Positions 54,563 through 63,185 of a stretch of DNA of 64,000 nucleotides are shown here, one piece after another; position 1 is the first letter of the stretch, and the number at the start of each line of letters is the position of its first letter. The notes under the pieces were generated by a model. It was not told where the DNA came from. It did no database searches and worked only from the letters and a program-made list of their open reading frames with translations. The stretch lies in NCBI GenBank assembly GCA_019931105.1, contig JAIOUW010000001.1:1-64000 (forward strand). The letters run 5' to 3'. The stretch comes from Flavobacteriaceae bacterium NBU2977. Its GTDB lineage: Bacteria; Bacteroidota; Bacteroidia; Flavobacteriales; Flavobacteriaceae. The position numbers and the translations under genes are program-made.

Positions 54563-56008
54563 TTATTCCTTAACCCAGTTATTGGCGAAATCACAGTCTT
54601 TGTTACCGTCACTAACGCTCACATAAGTATCCCTAATATGTTCTTCCATCCACTTTCTAATGGCTTTGTACTGCTTTTCGGTCTTTGCCAGTTGTTGGAT
54701 CTTGATATAATCTTGGGCAAAATCGGCCTTATGCTCTTCATACCGATTGGTAATCTTCAATATCTTGTAGGATACACCTCCTCCCCGAGGGTCTTGTTCC
54801 ATAATGGGATAAGAGATTTCGTTGTCCTTTAGGTTACGTACCTGATTGTAAAGCGTCGGGTCCATTTTGGTCAATTCGAACCGCGAATCAAAATTTGTAG
54901 GATTTCTCAAGAGACCGCCATCAAATTTCGTTTCTTTTTCATCTGAAAAATTTAGCGCGGCCTCGGCAAAAGTGAACTTACCGTCAAGAACGGCCTGACG
55001 GATACTATCGAGTTCTTTTTTCGCCTCGTCAAGGGCTTCTTGCGAAACTTCGGGTTGTAAAATAATATGCCTGACATCCCGCTCTTGACCTCTTATCTTT
55101 TCCACATATAGAATGTGAAAACCGAACATGGTCTCAAAAGGTTCAGAAACGGCACCTTCAGGCGTACTGAAAACCACATCTTTAAAGGTTTTATCAAAGC
55201 CGGAATCTTTGGTAATGCTGCCCAAAAGTCCGCCTTGCGATTTACTCGGTCCTTGTGAATACAATATGGCCTTGACGCTAAAACTGGCATCATTATCCTC
55301 GATATCCTGCTTGATGGCGTTCAGTTTATCGATTACCTTTTGTTTTTCCTCCGCGGTAGCCACAGGTTGCTTCACGATTTGCGAGATTTCCATCTCGGCA
55401 CCAAAGATCGGCCGCTCATCCTCGGGTATCTTATTGAAGAATTGACGGACTTCCTCTGGGGTAATCTCAATATCCTCGACGATACTCTGTTGCATCTTTT
55501 CGGATAGCATACGAAGCTTGATAATTTTGTTGATGTCCTCCCTCAAACTGGCCTCGTCTTCCTTTTTATAGAACTTCAGCAGTTTCTCCATGGATCCCAA
55601 TTGCTGGAGAAAACCTTGAATCTGCCGATCTGTGGTCGCCGCAACCTCATCGTCGGAAACCAAAAGACTGTCTTGAACCGCCTGATGCGCATACAACCGA
55701 TCTTCCATCAGCTTGCCCAACATGCTACAGCGGTTGACACCTTCCATGGATGCCCCTTGGCTTTTTAGGTCGATAATCGTTTTTTCAATATCCGAATCCA
55801 AGATTACATGGTCACCCACAACGGCAGCAATACCATCAAGTTTTATTTTTTTGAAATTTCCAGCGGTGTCTTTCTGGACGCCTGCGTCAGCTATCAACTC
55901 AGGTTCCTGAGGTTCGATCTGGGTATCGGGAACCTCTTCAACTTCTTGGGCATAAAATGAGCCCGACACGATAAAAACCGCTAAAACATAAAATATTCTA
56001 TTCATCAT
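54563..56008 (-). CDS. SurA-like peptidylprolyl isomerase
   Basis: A 481-residue periplasmic chaperone/isomerase that helps outer-membrane proteins fold. After a signal peptide (YVLAVFIVSGSFYA) it has a SurA N-terminal domain (about 50-155) and two parvulin domains (about 180-290, with ISQIVKQPVA and GGLLGSITKDSGF; about 300-400, with VRHIILQPEV and ETKFDGGLLRNP). I chose the MMNRIF start (56008), which overlaps the 3' end of the upstream gene, because the frame's first ATG gives a poor leader. Confidence 0.92.
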   Translation of the reverse strand: MMNRIFYVLAVFIVSGSFYAQEVEEVPDTQIEPQEPELIADAGVQKDTAGNFKKIKLDGIAAVVGDHVILDSDIEKTIIDLKSQGASMEGVNRCSMLGKLMEDRLYAHQAVQDSLLVSDDEVAATTDRQIQGFLQQLGSMEKLLKFYKKEDEASLREDINKIIKLRMLSEKMQQSIVEDIEITPEEVRQFFNKIPEDERPIFGAEMEISQIVKQPVATAEEKQKVIDKLNAIKQDIEDNDASFSVKAILYSQGPSKSQGGLLGSITKDSGFDKTFKDVVFSTPEGAVSEPFETMFGFHILYVEKIRGQERDVRHIILQPEVSQEALDEAKKELDSIRQAVLDGKFTFAEAALNFSDEKETKFDGGLLRNPTNFDSRFELTKMDPTLYNQVRNLKDNEISYPIMEQDPRGGGVSYKILKITNRYEEHKADFAQDYIKIQQLAKTEKQYKAIRKWMEEHIRDTYVSVSDGNKDCDFANNWVKE

Positions 56009-56870
56009 CAAAAACTTCAAATTCTTTATTTTTAATTGCCTCATCAATGATCTCGGTTTCAAGTTTTCGAATAAAGTCTAGTTTTCTTCGGCTGATCAAA
56101 ACCTGTTTTATCGTAGGCTCTATGAAAGACAAGGGAGCGATATCGTTAGTTTGCAGTACATCGGTTATCTTGGCCAAATATACCCCTAATGCATCCTCCA
56201 ATTCAAAAAATTGTGATTTTTTTAGGTACTTATCCTGATTTTCTAAAGTCAACGGCGGAATCTCATCGATTACCCTCGAGGCCCTGATCCAAATAGAATC
56301 GTTGAAGTTCAACTTTTTAAACTGTACCCCTATCGAGTCAAGATAGGCGACATCGGCCTCATCAAAATTCTTCAGTTTCTCAATGACCGTTTCTTTGTTC
56401 AAAAACTGCTTGGGAAGTTCAATGAACCTTATTTGCACCAACTTCTCCTTTAACTTGAAGTTCTCTTTTTCTTTTTCGTAAAAACTTTCCAATTGGGCTT
56501 TGGTAATCGCCGTATCGCTGCCCTGCGCCACCAATGCTTCCTTATACGCGCTTGTGTAAAGATCGGCCCTATAATTTTCTACCAATGCGTCAAATTCCGC
56601 CAACTTTTCTTCAGGCAAATTAATCCTGGACTTATTCAACAGCAATCTTTTCGATGCCCAATTGTTTATATAATTGGTTACGAATGAAGCACTATCTTCT
56701 TTCGACAATCCTCCATTCAATACGTGGGCCAAGTCTTCTTCGTACAAATAGTTCTCGCCGACCCTTGCTATGGCGGTACGCCCCTTTTCTTCCTCCCTTA
56801 GATAACTGCAGGAAGTGAACAAGGTCAAGCCAATGACAATGGCCATCACCAGGAAAGATTTGAGATACAT
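55998..56870 (-). CDS. PpiC/SurA-like lipoprotein
   Basis: A 290-residue lipoprotein (lipobox LTLFTSC) related to parvulin-type folding factors: VGENYLYEEDLAHVL and helical N-domain, then a charged region and LSFIEPTIKQVLISRRKLDF at the end. A complete parvulin active site is not obvious. The start at 56870 (MYLKSFLVMAIV) is preferred, since the -7 element at 56884-56891 leaves only a short leader. First gene of the operon with surA-like and moxR, overlapping the next by 11 bases. Confidence 0.82.
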   Translation of the reverse strand: MYLKSFLVMAIVIGLTLFTSCSYLREEEKGRTAIARVGENYLYEEDLAHVLNGGLSKEDSASFVTNYINNWASKRLLLNKSRINLPEEKLAEFDALVENYRADLYTSAYKEALVAQGSDTAITKAQLESFYEKEKENFKLKEKLVQIRFIELPKQFLNKETVIEKLKNFDEADVAYLDSIGVQFKKLNFNDSIWIRASRVIDEIPPLTLENQDKYLKKSQFFELEDALGVYLAKITDVLQTNDIAPLSFIEPTIKQVLISRRKLDFIRKLETEIIDEAIKNKEFEVFDDE

Positions 56871-56883
56871 CTGATACATCTCG

Positions 56884-56891
56884 CAAAAATA
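56884..56891 (-). promoter_or_regulatory. Promoter -7 of PPIase operon
   Basis: On the minus strand this reads TATTTTTG, immediately before the chosen start, and rules out the longer upstream starts in that frame. Confidence 0.5.
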
Positions 56892-57162
56892 GTAATTCGG
56901 GCTGCTTGCACAAGCAATAAATACCATGATTAACACAATTTTAGCCACTGATTATCGCTAATCTTATAATCCTTATTATTTTTAAAAAACTTATAATCAA
57001 TAAATTATATTTCATATTTCAAAATCAGGCAACCTCTTGGATTCCAACCAGGTGATATTTCAACAAAGCGATTGGCAAAAGCCCATCGAACTTCTGTCGA
57101 CACAAAAAGTTTAAATGAGTTCTATTCACTAATTTAGTGGGACGATAATACAATGTAGCATC

Positions 57163-57618
57163 ATGAGATATACTACAGAAATCGAGATCGACATACCGCG
57201 AAATGAATTTGTCAAAATTCTTGACATCCCAGAAAACATGAAGCACTGGCAGCGAGGTTTGACAGGTTACACAATACTTTCAGGAACCGCAGGACATGAA
57301 GGTTCTAAAATGGAACTGCGCTATAAATTCGGCAAACGTGATATGGTGTTGATAGAAACCATTTTAAAGCGAAATATGCCCTACGAGTTTCATGTGACCT
57401 ATGATACCAAGGGGGTGCACAATATTCAAAAGAACTATTTTAAGGATATCGATGGTAGGTCCACAATATGGATTTCGGAATCTGAATTTAGATTTTCAAG
57501 TTTTTTTATGAAGGCAATAGGTTTTTTAATGCCCGGATCCTTCAAAAACCAATCGAGGATATATGCCCAGGATTTTAAGGCCTATGCCGAAAAGGGGACC
57601 TCGGTAACGAACCAATAA
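57163..57618 (+). CDS. SRPBCC family protein
   Basis: A 151-residue START-like protein with the order of strands typical of the SRPBCC fold (MRYTTEIEIDIPRNEFVKIL; LRYKFGKRDMVLIETILKRN; IWISESEFRF). It may bind a hydrophobic ligand. The next gene begins 14 bases later. This gene opens a chain of small plus-strand genes up to 60265. Confidence 0.82.
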   Translation: MRYTTEIEIDIPRNEFVKILDIPENMKHWQRGLTGYTILSGTAGHEGSKMELRYKFGKRDMVLIETILKRNMPYEFHVTYDTKGVHNIQKNYFKDIDGRSTIWISESEFRFSSFFMKAIGFLMPGSFKNQSRIYAQDFKAYAEKGTSVTNQ

Positions 57619-57632
57619 ATTAATCATTAGCA

Positions 57633-57875
57633 TTGCAAGAAGAAAAAATCAAACTGATATGGGACTTTAGGGGTCCGGCGGCGGCAAGAACCGCCGAACA
57701 CCACGAAAAACATTTAAAGGAATACATTGTTCTCGAAAAACTTGACTCCAAAATAACCGGATGCGCCCATCTTGACGAAATGCAAAGCTTTGCTTTTATG
57801 GTGGTGCCCAAATCTCAAATGCCCAAAGTACGCGATGCACTAAAACCCCATAGGGGAGAACTTTACGATGAATAA
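57633..57875 (+). CDS. Small conserved protein
   Basis: An 80-residue protein that begins at TTG (57633), the only start before the conserved sequence EEKIKLIWDFRGPAA. It has no signal peptide and no known catalytic motif. A histidine cluster (TAEHHEKHL, about 21-29) and the C-terminal ALKPHRGELYDE are notable. Its last 8 bases overlap the next gene's possible start. Function unknown; homologues appear to be common in flavobacteria. Confidence 0.6.
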   Translation: MQEEKIKLIWDFRGPAAARTAEHHEKHLKEYIVLEKLDSKITGCAHLDEMQSFAFMVVPKSQMPKVRDALKPHRGELYDE

Positions 57876-57900
57876 CAATGCTCACAGTCAAAATCTAAAT

Positions 57901-59073
57901 ATGGTCAGATATCTCGCCTTTGGCCTGAACGTTCTGCTTTTTTCTATTTTTTCGATTTCATGCAGCGAACAAGAACCCTACGGAAATCTACTTGACCTGG
58001 CCCTGGCTTCCGAAAATATAAATATTAGAAGGGTTATGGATAGTGTCGAACGATACGAAGTACAGATACGCTATACCCAGATCGACCGGCGAAATGACAG
58101 TATTATCTTTACCGACTACGATTTTCAGGTAGATGACCATCGCTATTTTTATCCGGCCAGCACAGTGAAATTTCCCGCAGCGGTACTGACATTACAAAAA
58201 CTCAATACCATCGATTCATTGAACAAAGACAGTCGGTTCTATGTCGAAGGAGATTCGATAGAAACGACCTTCGCCAAGGAAATTTCAAAGATATTCGCGG
58301 TGAGCGATAATAATGCCAACAATCGATTGGTGGAGTTTTTAGGGCAGGACGCAATTAACGATGGATTGAAAAAACGTGGGGTTTCGCCCGTACGAATTTC
58401 ACATCGGTTAGGATACCATTCAGACGATCTGGCCACAAAACCTTTGATCATTTATTTGAACGATAGCACCACCGCAATTTTTGAAGGTACGGTGAACAGC
58501 GCACCAAGACCACTGGAAATTGAAGGTGTCAAAAAGGGAAAGGGTTATATTGATGAAGATTCGCTTTTTCAAGAACCTTTTGATTTTAGCTTAAAGAACT
58601 ACTATCCGATATCAGCACAACACGGCCTATTGAAACGAATAATATTTCCCGAGATATTTCCCGAGGAACAACGTTTCGACCTGAGCGTCGAACAGCGTGA
58701 GTTTTTACTTTCGGCAATGCATACCTTACCCCGACGCGTGGGATATGACCCTGAAGAATATTACGACGGATATTGTAAATTCTTGATGTACGGCGACATC
58801 AAGGAAAACATTCCCGATAACATCAAAATCTATAACAAGGTAGGCTGGGCCTATGGAACCCTTACCGACTGTGCCTACCTCGTTGATGAAAAGAATAACA
58901 TAGAATTCATGCTGACTGCCACTCTTTTGGTAAACCACAACGGAATTTTCAATGACGACACTTATGAATTCGATGAAATCGGTATTCCTTTTTTGGCCGA
59001 ATTGGGCCGCGAAATTCATAAATTGGAACTTCAACGAAAAAAAATAGACGACTATGGAAAACCTATCATTTGA
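57901..59073 (+). CDS. Class-A-like serine hydrolase lipoprotein
   Basis: A lipoprotein (lipobox SIFSISC) of about 390 residues from the ATG at 57901, with the SxxK motif STVK in YPASTVKFPAA (about 84-94) and SDN in AVSDNNANNRLVEF (about 136-149), as in class A beta-lactamases/PF13354 enzymes. A KTG-like strand may be NKVGWAYGTL (about 325). It may act on peptidoglycan or act as an esterase; resistance cannot be concluded. An upstream ATG (57868) overlaps the preceding gene. Its 3' end overlaps the next gene by 20 bases. Confidence 0.85.
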   Translation: MVRYLAFGLNVLLFSIFSISCSEQEPYGNLLDLALASENINIRRVMDSVERYEVQIRYTQIDRRNDSIIFTDYDFQVDDHRYFYPASTVKFPAAVLTLQKLNTIDSLNKDSRFYVEGDSIETTFAKEISKIFAVSDNNANNRLVEFLGQDAINDGLKKRGVSPVRISHRLGYHSDDLATKPLIIYLNDSTTAIFEGTVNSAPRPLEIEGVKKGKGYIDEDSLFQEPFDFSLKNYYPISAQHGLLKRIIFPEIFPEEQRFDLSVEQREFLLSAMHTLPRRVGYDPEEYYDGYCKFLMYGDIKENIPDNIKIYNKVGWAYGTLTDCAYLVDEKNNIEFMLTATLLVNHNGIFNDDTYEFDEIGIPFLAELGREIHKLELQRKKIDDYGKPII

Positions 59074-59572
59074 TTCGTTCACCAAAAAAATATATATAAA
59101 GACCGATGTAAATACAGTATACCAATGTTGGGCGACCAAATCGGGAATCGAAAAATGGTTTTTGCGAGAAGCCGAATATACCTCTTCACAAGGCCACCTT
59201 CGAAACCATAACGAACCTATCGAAGTCGGCGATAGCTATATCTGGCGATGGCATAACTGGAACGGTCAAGAGGAAGGTACAATATTACAGGCAAACGGAA
59301 CCGATTTTTTGGAATTCTCGTTCGCCTCCGACATTTGCAAAGTATCAGTAACCCTAGAACAAAAAGATAAATCAGTGCTGGTTACCCTGATGCAATATGA
59401 AATGCCGACCGATGAGAAAACCAAAATGGAAATCTACAACGGCTGTAGTTGTGGGTGGACTTTCTGGCTAGCCAATCTAAAAGCTTATCTTGAGCACGGT
59501 ATTCTGCTCAATGAGAAAGAATTCGATCTTACCGACATACCCCAGGCCGGCCATATTTATGTCAACATGTAA
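59054..59572 (+). CDS. AHSA1/SRPBCC family protein
   Basis: A 172-residue protein of the activator-of-Hsp90 homologue 1-like SRPBCC group: TKKIYIKTDVNTVYQCWATK at the start, GIEKWFLREA, and the C-terminal NGCSCGWTFWLANLKAYLEH. It starts inside the preceding gene, so translation is coupled. Ligand unknown. Confidence 0.85.
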   Translation: MENLSFDSFTKKIYIKTDVNTVYQCWATKSGIEKWFLREAEYTSSQGHLRNHNEPIEVGDSYIWRWHNWNGQEEGTILQANGTDFLEFSFASDICKVSVTLEQKDKSVLVTLMQYEMPTDEKTKMEIYNGCSCGWTFWLANLKAYLEHGILLNEKEFDLTDIPQAGHIYVNM

Positions 59573-59614
59573 AGTGCATGGTAAAAATGGACCGGAATCT
59601 ATAGATCAAAGCAA

Positions 59615-60265
59615 GTGAACAAAAAAGTAGACGATTATCTCAACAATCTTAATACGTGGCAGGACGAACAAAAAAGGCTTCGTGAACTGATACTGGATTG
59701 TGGCCTAACGGAAGATTTTAAATGGATGCACCCTTGTTATACCTATAAGAACAAGAATATTGTTCTGTTTCATGGTTTCAAGGAATACTGTGCCATTCTA
59801 TTCATGAAAGGAGCATTACTAAGCGACTATAAGGGTATTTTAATCCAACAAACGGAAAACACGCAATTTGGCCGACAAATCAGATTCAAGCATATTTCGG
59901 AAATCAATACCCTTGAGCCGACGATCAAAGAATATATTTATGAGGCCTTAGAGGTCGAAAAACTGGGTTTGAAAGTCGAAACAAAAAAAACGGCCGACTT
60001 TGAAATACCCGAAGAACTGGAACAAGTTTTTAGTGAAAACCCAGATTTTAAGATTGCATTTGATAATTTGACACCGGGCAGACAGCGAGGTTACCTTTTG
60101 CACTTTGCCAAACCGAAACAATCAAAAACCCGATCGACAAGAATAGAAAAGAACATCGAAAGAATCTTCAAGGGCAAGGGATTGAACGAGTGCGTATGTG
60201 GGCTTTCAAGACGAATGCCGAATTGCGACGGCTCGCATAAGCAATTGGAGACGAAGAGTCTCTAG
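59615..60265 (+). CDS. YdeI/DUF1801 protein with CDGSH motif
   Basis: A 216-residue protein with a GTG start (59615). The N-terminal DUF1801-like domain (about 10-115, DFKWMHPCYTYKNKNIVLFH) and the YdeI-type helical region (about 130-185, FDNLTPGRQRGYLLHFAKPK) are followed by CVCGLSRRMPNCDGSH (about 193-208). This fits C-x-C-x2-S-x3-P-x-C-D-G-S-H, the [2Fe-2S] site of mitoNEET-type proteins. The domain combination may give the protein a redox cluster. Confidence 0.85.
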   Translation: MNKKVDDYLNNLNTWQDEQKRLRELILDCGLTEDFKWMHPCYTYKNKNIVLFHGFKEYCAILFMKGALLSDYKGILIQQTENTQFGRQIRFKHISEINTLEPTIKEYIYEALEVEKLGLKVETKKTADFEIPEELEQVFSENPDFKIAFDNLTPGRQRGYLLHFAKPKQSKTRSTRIEKNIERIFKGKGLNECVCGLSRRMPNCDGSHKQLETKSL

Positions 60266-60352
60266 GGTGTTTCGGAAATTATTTCTTCTTTCAAGCCTGA
60301 ACGTAATGCCTCCGTACATTCTGCATAAATGGTTTTACATGTTAGAAACCGT

Positions 60353-60360
60353 TAAATTTG
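60353..60360 (+). promoter_or_regulatory. -7 element of rluF
   Basis: TAAATTTG, 18 bases before the GTG start at 60379. Confidence 0.5.
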
Positions 60361-60378
60361 TAGCTTCAAACATAGCTT

Positions 60379-61110
60379 GTGCAAGAACCAAAACGGACAC
60401 GCATCAATAAATTCCTCAGTGGGGCCGGGTACTGCTCGCGCCGTGCGGCCGATGTGCTCATTGAACAAAATCGGGTTACGATTAATGGCACTGTGCCAGA
60501 AAAAGGTACCAAGATCACAGAAAACGATGAAGTAAGAGTGGATGGTATTCTGGTATCCGCCCCTAAGGAAAAACAGGTATATCTCGCTTTCAATAAACCG
60601 GTAGGTATCGTCTGCACGACCGATACCGGGGTCGAGAAAGACAATATCATCGATTTTATCAATTACCCGACACGGATCTTTCCGATAGGGCGTTTGGACA
60701 AGCCTAGCGAAGGACTCATCTTTTTGACCAATGACGGTGATATCGTAAACAAAATATTACGCGCAAGAAATAACCATGAAAAAGAGTATATAGTAACCGT
60801 AGACAAGCCTATTACCCAAAAATTTTTGAGGCAAATGGGCCAAGGCGTTCCGATTTTAGATACAGTAACACGAAAATGCCAGGTGGAAGAACTGGGCAAG
60901 TATCAGTTCAAGATTATCTTGACCCAAGGGCTCAACCGTCAGATACGGCGCATGTGCGAATATCTGGGCTATAGGGTCAAAAGGCTAAAGCGCGTGAGGA
61001 TCATGAACGTCAGGTTGGACGTACCGGTGGGTCAATGGCGTAATCTCAGTGATGAAGAACTTGCCGAAATCGATCGTTTGGTCACCCATTCGCGAAAAAC
61101 GCATGATTAG
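60379..61110 (+). CDS. rluF: Pseudouridine synthase RluF-like
   Basis: Converts a uridine of 23S rRNA (and in E. coli also tRNA-Tyr) to pseudouridine. The 243 residues have an S4 domain (about 6-60, [20 protein letters not shown]) and a catalytic motif with Asp in [18 protein letters not shown] (about 99-116). The C-terminal region has [23 protein letters not shown] start chosen because it gives the conserved N-terminus and follows a good -7 element. Confidence 0.93.
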   Translation: MQEPKRTRINKFLSGAGYCSRRAADVLIEQNRVTINGTVPEKGTKITENDEVRVDGILVSAPKEKQVYLAFNKPVGIVCTTDTGVEKDNIIDFINYPTRIFPIGRLDKPSEGLIFLTNDGDIVNKILRARNNHEKEYIVTVDKPITQKFLRQMGQGVPILDTVTRKCQVEELGKYQFKIILTQGLNRQIRRMCEYLGYRVKRLKRVRIMNVRLDVPVGQWRNLSDEELAEIDRLVTHSRKTHD

Positions 61111-61198
61111 TTCATAATCAGGTTATTTTCATTGATTCTTGATTATCCCTATACTAAGAGACAACTTCGAGCTCCACATCATATATATTAGATATTCG

Positions 61199-62317
61199 AT
61201 GCAATTAACTATGAGTTGGGTGATTATTTTATTCTTTTGCTTCACCATTATTGGGGTAGCGCTTTCCATACGCTTTCTATTCAAAGAAAAAGGTGATCTA
61301 TTTGCAAATGTCTTATTAGGTGTATACACTTTTTTGTTCGCATTCGAACTTTTGAACAATTGCCTGCGGTGGTCTGGTATTATTTATAAACCTGGCTTTA
61401 TTAATCTCAATTTTACCCACTTTCCCCTGTGGACCGTTTACGGAGCACTAGTGTACATCTACGTACGCCGAGTAGTCGATAAAACCGGTTTCAGATGGAC
61501 CGATGCATTGTTCCTGATTCCCCCAGCAATTACCATCGCTCTTCTATTTCCTTATTACTCATTATCTGACGAAGGCAAAATCAAGGCATTGGAAGACGGA
61601 AATACTTATGATTATATTCATTTTCCCGATTACGGTATTTGGGTCGTTATCTCCATAATGTTTTTTTACGCTACCCTGACCTACTTTGGTTTTTGGCAAA
61701 ACAAAGGGGTAGGTTTTCGAGAGAATAAGTGGCTGAGATGGTTTGTCGGATCGTACCTCGGTTTTGTCTTCATGTTCGCTCTTTATATCTTTTTGGTCAG
61801 GTTCGGCATTATGGATCCTTCATACGATTATTTCATTGATATCGTAATCGTATTTTTTATCGGAATGCTTGCCTTCTTCGGGTTCATACAACCCGAGGTT
61901 TTCGAAGGCAAATCGATCAAAGAGGCCATACCGTTCGTCAAATATAGAAAAACGGGGCTGTCAGATGGGCTATCACTTGAAATGAAGAAGAAATTGTTGC
62001 GGATCATGGAAGTACAACAGCCCTATCTCGACAATGATCTAAGGTTGGACGATCTGGCATTGATGATAAAGCTCTCGCGAAACCAAACATCTCAAATTAT
62101 CAACGAGCATTTCAACTTGTCGTTTTTCGACTTTATCAACCAGTATCGCATCAAAGATGCAAAGAATCTTTTGCTTCAAAACAAGGAAGACAACAGGACC
62201 ATCGGCCAAATAGCCTATGATGTAGGTTTCAATAACCGGGCTTCATTTTATAAAGCCTTTAAAAAGTTTTCCGACGGAAACCCATCGGACTATGTAAAAC
62301 ATACGCAAGCATCATAA
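61199..62317 (+). CDS. Membrane-bound AraC family regulator
   Basis: A 372-residue regulator with about seven N-terminal membrane segments (WVIILFFCFTIIGVALSI onward, to about residue 235) and a C-terminal AraC HTH pair (about 265-372; LDDLALMIKLSRNQTSQIIN and IAYDVGFNNRASFYKAFKKF). Same layout as the AraC in the island. The start may be this ATG (MQLTMSWVII) or the next at 61211. Target genes unknown. Confidence 0.9.
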   Translation: MQLTMSWVIILFFCFTIIGVALSIRFLFKEKGDLFANVLLGVYTFLFAFELLNNCLRWSGIIYKPGFINLNFTHFPLWTVYGALVYIYVRRVVDKTGFRWTDALFLIPPAITIALLFPYYSLSDEGKIKALEDGNTYDYIHFPDYGIWVVISIMFFYATLTYFGFWQNKGVGFRENKWLRWFVGSYLGFVFMFALYIFLVRFGIMDPSYDYFIDIVIVFFIGMLAFFGFIQPEVFEGKSIKEAIPFVKYRKTGLSDGLSLEMKKKLLRIMEVQQPYLDNDLRLDDLALMIKLSRNQTSQIINEHFNLSFFDFINQYRIKDAKNLLLQNKEDNRTIGQIAYDVGFNNRASFYKAFKKFSDGNPSDYVKHTQAS

Positions 62318-62367
62318 ATCAAATTGATGAAATACGAACTTGATCTTAAAACTTATTTTAACTACCG

Positions 62368-63018
62368 ATGAAATCTTCCGCCAATACGATTTTCGCAATG
62401 ATAATGTGCCTTTTGTTGATTTCCTCCTACGGTTGCAAAAAGGATGACAAAGATTTGTCGGCAAAGGAGGCGATAGAAAATGAAAATGTAGTGGCCGTTG
62501 GATGTCCAAAAACAGAATATAGAGATTGGAAAACTTCAGAATACGTTCTGCCCTATCCGATGGGCCAAAGTTATATGGTCACGCTCAGTCATTGTGGTGG
62601 GTCATTTCATAGCATCGACGGTCCGGATCAATTTGCAGTTGATTTTGCAATGGACATCGGTCAAACCATCACTGCCGTAAGGGAGGGTATCGTTGTACAC
62701 GTCGAAGAATCGGGCATCGATGGCGAGTTTCCGAATAATCTGGTCGTGATAGAACACGAAGATGGTACTTTTGCCCAATACATGCATTTGACACAGAATG
62801 GAGCCTTGGTCGAAAAAGGCGATAAGATCGAACAGGGGCAAAATATCGGTTTGAGCGGTAACACCGGTTTGGCAGGATTTCCGCATTTACATTTCGTCGT
62901 GACCGAAAAGGGTAGCTTTCATTATCCGTATACGTCGATTCCCGTTACATTCAGAAATACATCGCCTAATGAAAGAAGTTTGGCCGCCGGATACCGATAT
63001 ACCGCATTTGATTACTGA
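62368..63018 (+). CDS. M23-like peptidase domain lipoprotein
   Basis: A 216-residue lipoprotein (lipobox SSYGC) with a LytM/M23 domain. Ligands are visible as HLHF (about 173-176) and the Asp in FAVDFAM (about 91-97). The first zinc His of HxxxD reads Gln (QFAVD), so the metal site is incomplete and catalysis is doubtful. YMHLTQNGALVEKGDKI (about 143-159) is typical. It probably acts in envelope biology or as a regulator of other peptidoglycan hydrolases. It lies next to an AraC gene. Confidence 0.82.
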   Translation: MKSSANTIFAMIMCLLLISSYGCKKDDKDLSAKEAIENENVVAVGCPKTEYRDWKTSEYVLPYPMGQSYMVTLSHCGGSFHSIDGPDQFAVDFAMDIGQTITAVREGIVVHVEESGIDGEFPNNLVVIEHEDGTFAQYMHLTQNGALVEKGDKIEQGQNIGLSGNTGLAGFPHLHFVVTEKGSFHYPYTSIPVTFRNTSPNERSLAAGYRYTAFDY

Positions 63019-63155
63019 CCAAACAAATAAACCAAAGAGCTTGGCGCACAGTGTTCAAAGAAAATTCCATATGAGCTCGAGCCCGCTTTAAAGAATGATT
63101 AAAAATACTTTTTTAACAACATATATAATTAATAATCACTAACTTAGAAATAAAA

Positions 63156-63163
63156 TAATTTTG
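63156..63163 (+). promoter_or_regulatory. -7 element of the last gene
   Basis: TAATTTTG followed by CGC, 22 bases before the ATG at 63186. Confidence 0.45.
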
Positions 63164-63185
63164 CGCTGAAAAAAAATTCGATACG

